64,000 bases of DNA, from contig CM024190.1 in NCBI GenBank assembly GCA_013433145.1, positions 7,788,120-7,852,119 on the forward strand. The letters are read 5' to 3'. The stretch comes from Ascaris suum. Its lineage: Eukaryota; Nematoda; Chromadorea; Rhabditida; Ascarididae. Both the position numbers and the translations under genes were made by a program. This document shows, piece by piece, positions 62,001-64,000 of this stretch (positions are counted from its first letter, which is position 1; the number at the start of each line of letters is the position of its first letter). The notes under the pieces are model-generated. The model did no database searches and was not told the origin of the DNA. It was given only the letters and a program-made list of their open reading frames with translations.

Positions 62001-64000
62001 TTTTTTTTCTATAGTATTCGATAAAAATAAAACGTTTATTAGTTGAGAAATGAAAGAAAATTTTAAAATATATTCAAGTGGATTTATGCATTTTAATCAC
62101 TCAACACGACTAGGAAATAACTTGAGAATTATTTTCAAAGGTCATTATTGTGTAATTTTACCGAATAAATATCGTTACTCTAGCTTTTGTGATACTCGAT
62201 TAGAAAATATCGGATGAACTTATATAAACATACACATAGATGGGTGTGTTTTGAAGAGGTAAAATTTTTAAAAGCACATAAAAAAGCATTTTACTCTCTA
62301 AAACTAAACATAAATGCATTTATTGTCCAACTAGTTTCAACGAATTTCATCAACATTATAGACTTCGCGCATATTGTTCACCTGTTTGAGCGCGAGCCTT
62401 CACTTTTATATCAACTTTTGCAGTATAGTCTAAATAATTGCAACTAGAACTCCAGTATTTAAAAAAAAAGAGAGTGAGAATGATCAAGTAGGATTAGGAA
62501 GAGAAAAATTTATCCACTCTCACGTCATTATTTTGACACCGACTGAAAGCTTCCCTTCTTTGAATTGTTTAGGTAATACTGCAGTGGAAATTGAAGTCTC
62601 GCCAAATTCATAAGCTGTTCCGAACTAATTGTTTAGATTTTTGGGAAACTTTTTTGCCGTAGGTGTTTTGTTACGTCGTGAAGTGAGGGGGGTAAGAGGT
62701 GTGAGGTGACAGAGTGGAGGTGAGGAATCGAGTTGAAAATCGTTGGAGCGTTTTCGTACATAAGAAAAAAATACCGAGGAAAAATGGCTGCTTGCTAATA
62801 GTTTCGGAATGACTCAAAATTTGAGTTCGACTGAGATACAAATTGCATCTTAAACACTGATATCTGAAATATCCGCCATCCGAAAAAAAAAAATTAAAGA
62901 AAATCAGCAATTAAAAAATGTTTGCAAAATTTTCCGGCAAAAAAACGTCCATTCTCAAAGAGAATTTTTTCCACTCAACGCATAATATTTGCCAACTTAT
63001 ATTAAAATATACGTTCCAATGGTATTGCAGAAAAAAAAAAAAAAAAAAAGTTCAGATGAAAAGATGACTATCGTTTAGCTAAAGTCGTTGTACTTTATAA
63101 TAATAGTTTCGCTTCTAAATTATACATTTATGCTAATGCTAGATGTATAATCTTAGCTAGTGAAAAGTCGTTTTTTTTTTTCAAGAGATAAAACTTTGCC
63201 AAAAAAAAAGAAAAAAAAATTGCGCCAAACTGCTTGGATTATTGGTTTCGTTTGTTCGATATGTTTTTGGCACAGAGGCGTAATCGTATTGTGCTGTGTT
63301 CGTTTAGCGAATAATTTGAAAGGATCGCATCTACAACGAAAGCTTTTATAGACAATGCGAACAAACGACGACGGCATTTTGGATGATAGCCGATTCGTGA
63401 ATGGGCAGTAATTAGCAGCGGTAAGGAGAAACATCGAACGGCAAAAGGCGATCTGTTTTTGGACGAGCTTAATGGGTGAATCGTCATCAATACATCCATT
63501 GGATGCATGTTGTATGAATTTTTTTTTTTTGCTGTTTTTTTTATTTCTTAGTTTTTGAATGATAGGCCACCTCGTTCGTTTCTTTAAAATATTCTAGAAC
63601 ATTTAGTTAGCGACGGCGATACTTCACGCTTATGAATGAGACCGGAAGAAATTGCATACCATTTTATAACAACACAGGAACGCCCATAATTTTTCCGTGG
63701 AGCGAACAGTCGTGGAAAATTAGACAATAAAACATCACTAAAGATTTATGAGCATTTTATTGTCAATGAAATCCCTTTCATTTCATCTTCAGTAAGTCCA
63801 CTTATGTAAATTCACCAATAGCAGTTCCTTCCACACATTTTCATAGGGTTTATACCTCACTGTTTTGAGCATGTAGCCCATTGCATAATTACATAAATTT
63901 ACGTCTCATAAGTTTCCAGTTTACTGTCCATTGTTAAGGCAGAAATTTGTGACAGGTTTTAAAAAGTGTCTTTCTCATAGTGATACTAAAATTCGAACGA
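59081..64000. other. AT-rich region without a supported gene
   Basis: Homopolymer tracts (T24 at 61785-61808, C12, G12) and short open frames on both strands. I see no supportable exon or RNA gene. Confidence 0.5.

Overview
The window looks like nuclear DNA of a nematode, probably a parasitic one. It is AT-rich with long (TA)n arrays and homopolymer tracts. Introns are GT-AG and long (up to 8.6 kb), most with the nematode-type TTTTCAG/TTTTTAG acceptor. All three solid genes begin 7 to 16 bases after a pyrimidine-AG site, as expected when a spliced leader is trans-spliced on. One gene carries the nematode-restricted SXP/RAL-2 (DUF148) domain. The species cannot be fixed from sequence alone. 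All calls come from reading translations and splice sites; no search was run.

Layout, all on the + strand: (1) 5728-31397, a seven-exon HMBOX1/HOT1-type homeobox gene (517 aa) spread over 25.7 kb. (2) 36468-43208, an eight-exon La-protein gene (420 aa) with La motif, RRM1, C-terminal RRM and an arginine-glycine box. (3) 45705-49104, a three-exon secreted SXP/RAL-2 protein (481 aa) with a very long Ala/Ser/Thr/Glu-rich tail. (4) 52116-53251, two in-phase exons of an unrecognised gene, tentative. Several shorter open stretches sit in introns and intergenic DNA and are listed with low confidence.

The rest is intron or intergenic sequence: five (TA)n arrays, three short tandem arrays (27, 21 and 33 bp units), a (TTG)15 run, two perfect inverted repeats (31-bp and 23-bp arms), a 23-bp direct-repeat pair, a diverged local duplication near 52.6/53.3 kb and scattered GC-richer islands. 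The three solid genes act in unrelated processes (transcription/telomere biology, RNA polymerase III transcript maturation, secretion); the intergenic gaps (about 2 to 5 kb) argue against an operon. I found no CRISPR array, rRNA, tRNA or recognisable intact transposon, and no convincing new multi-gene system.
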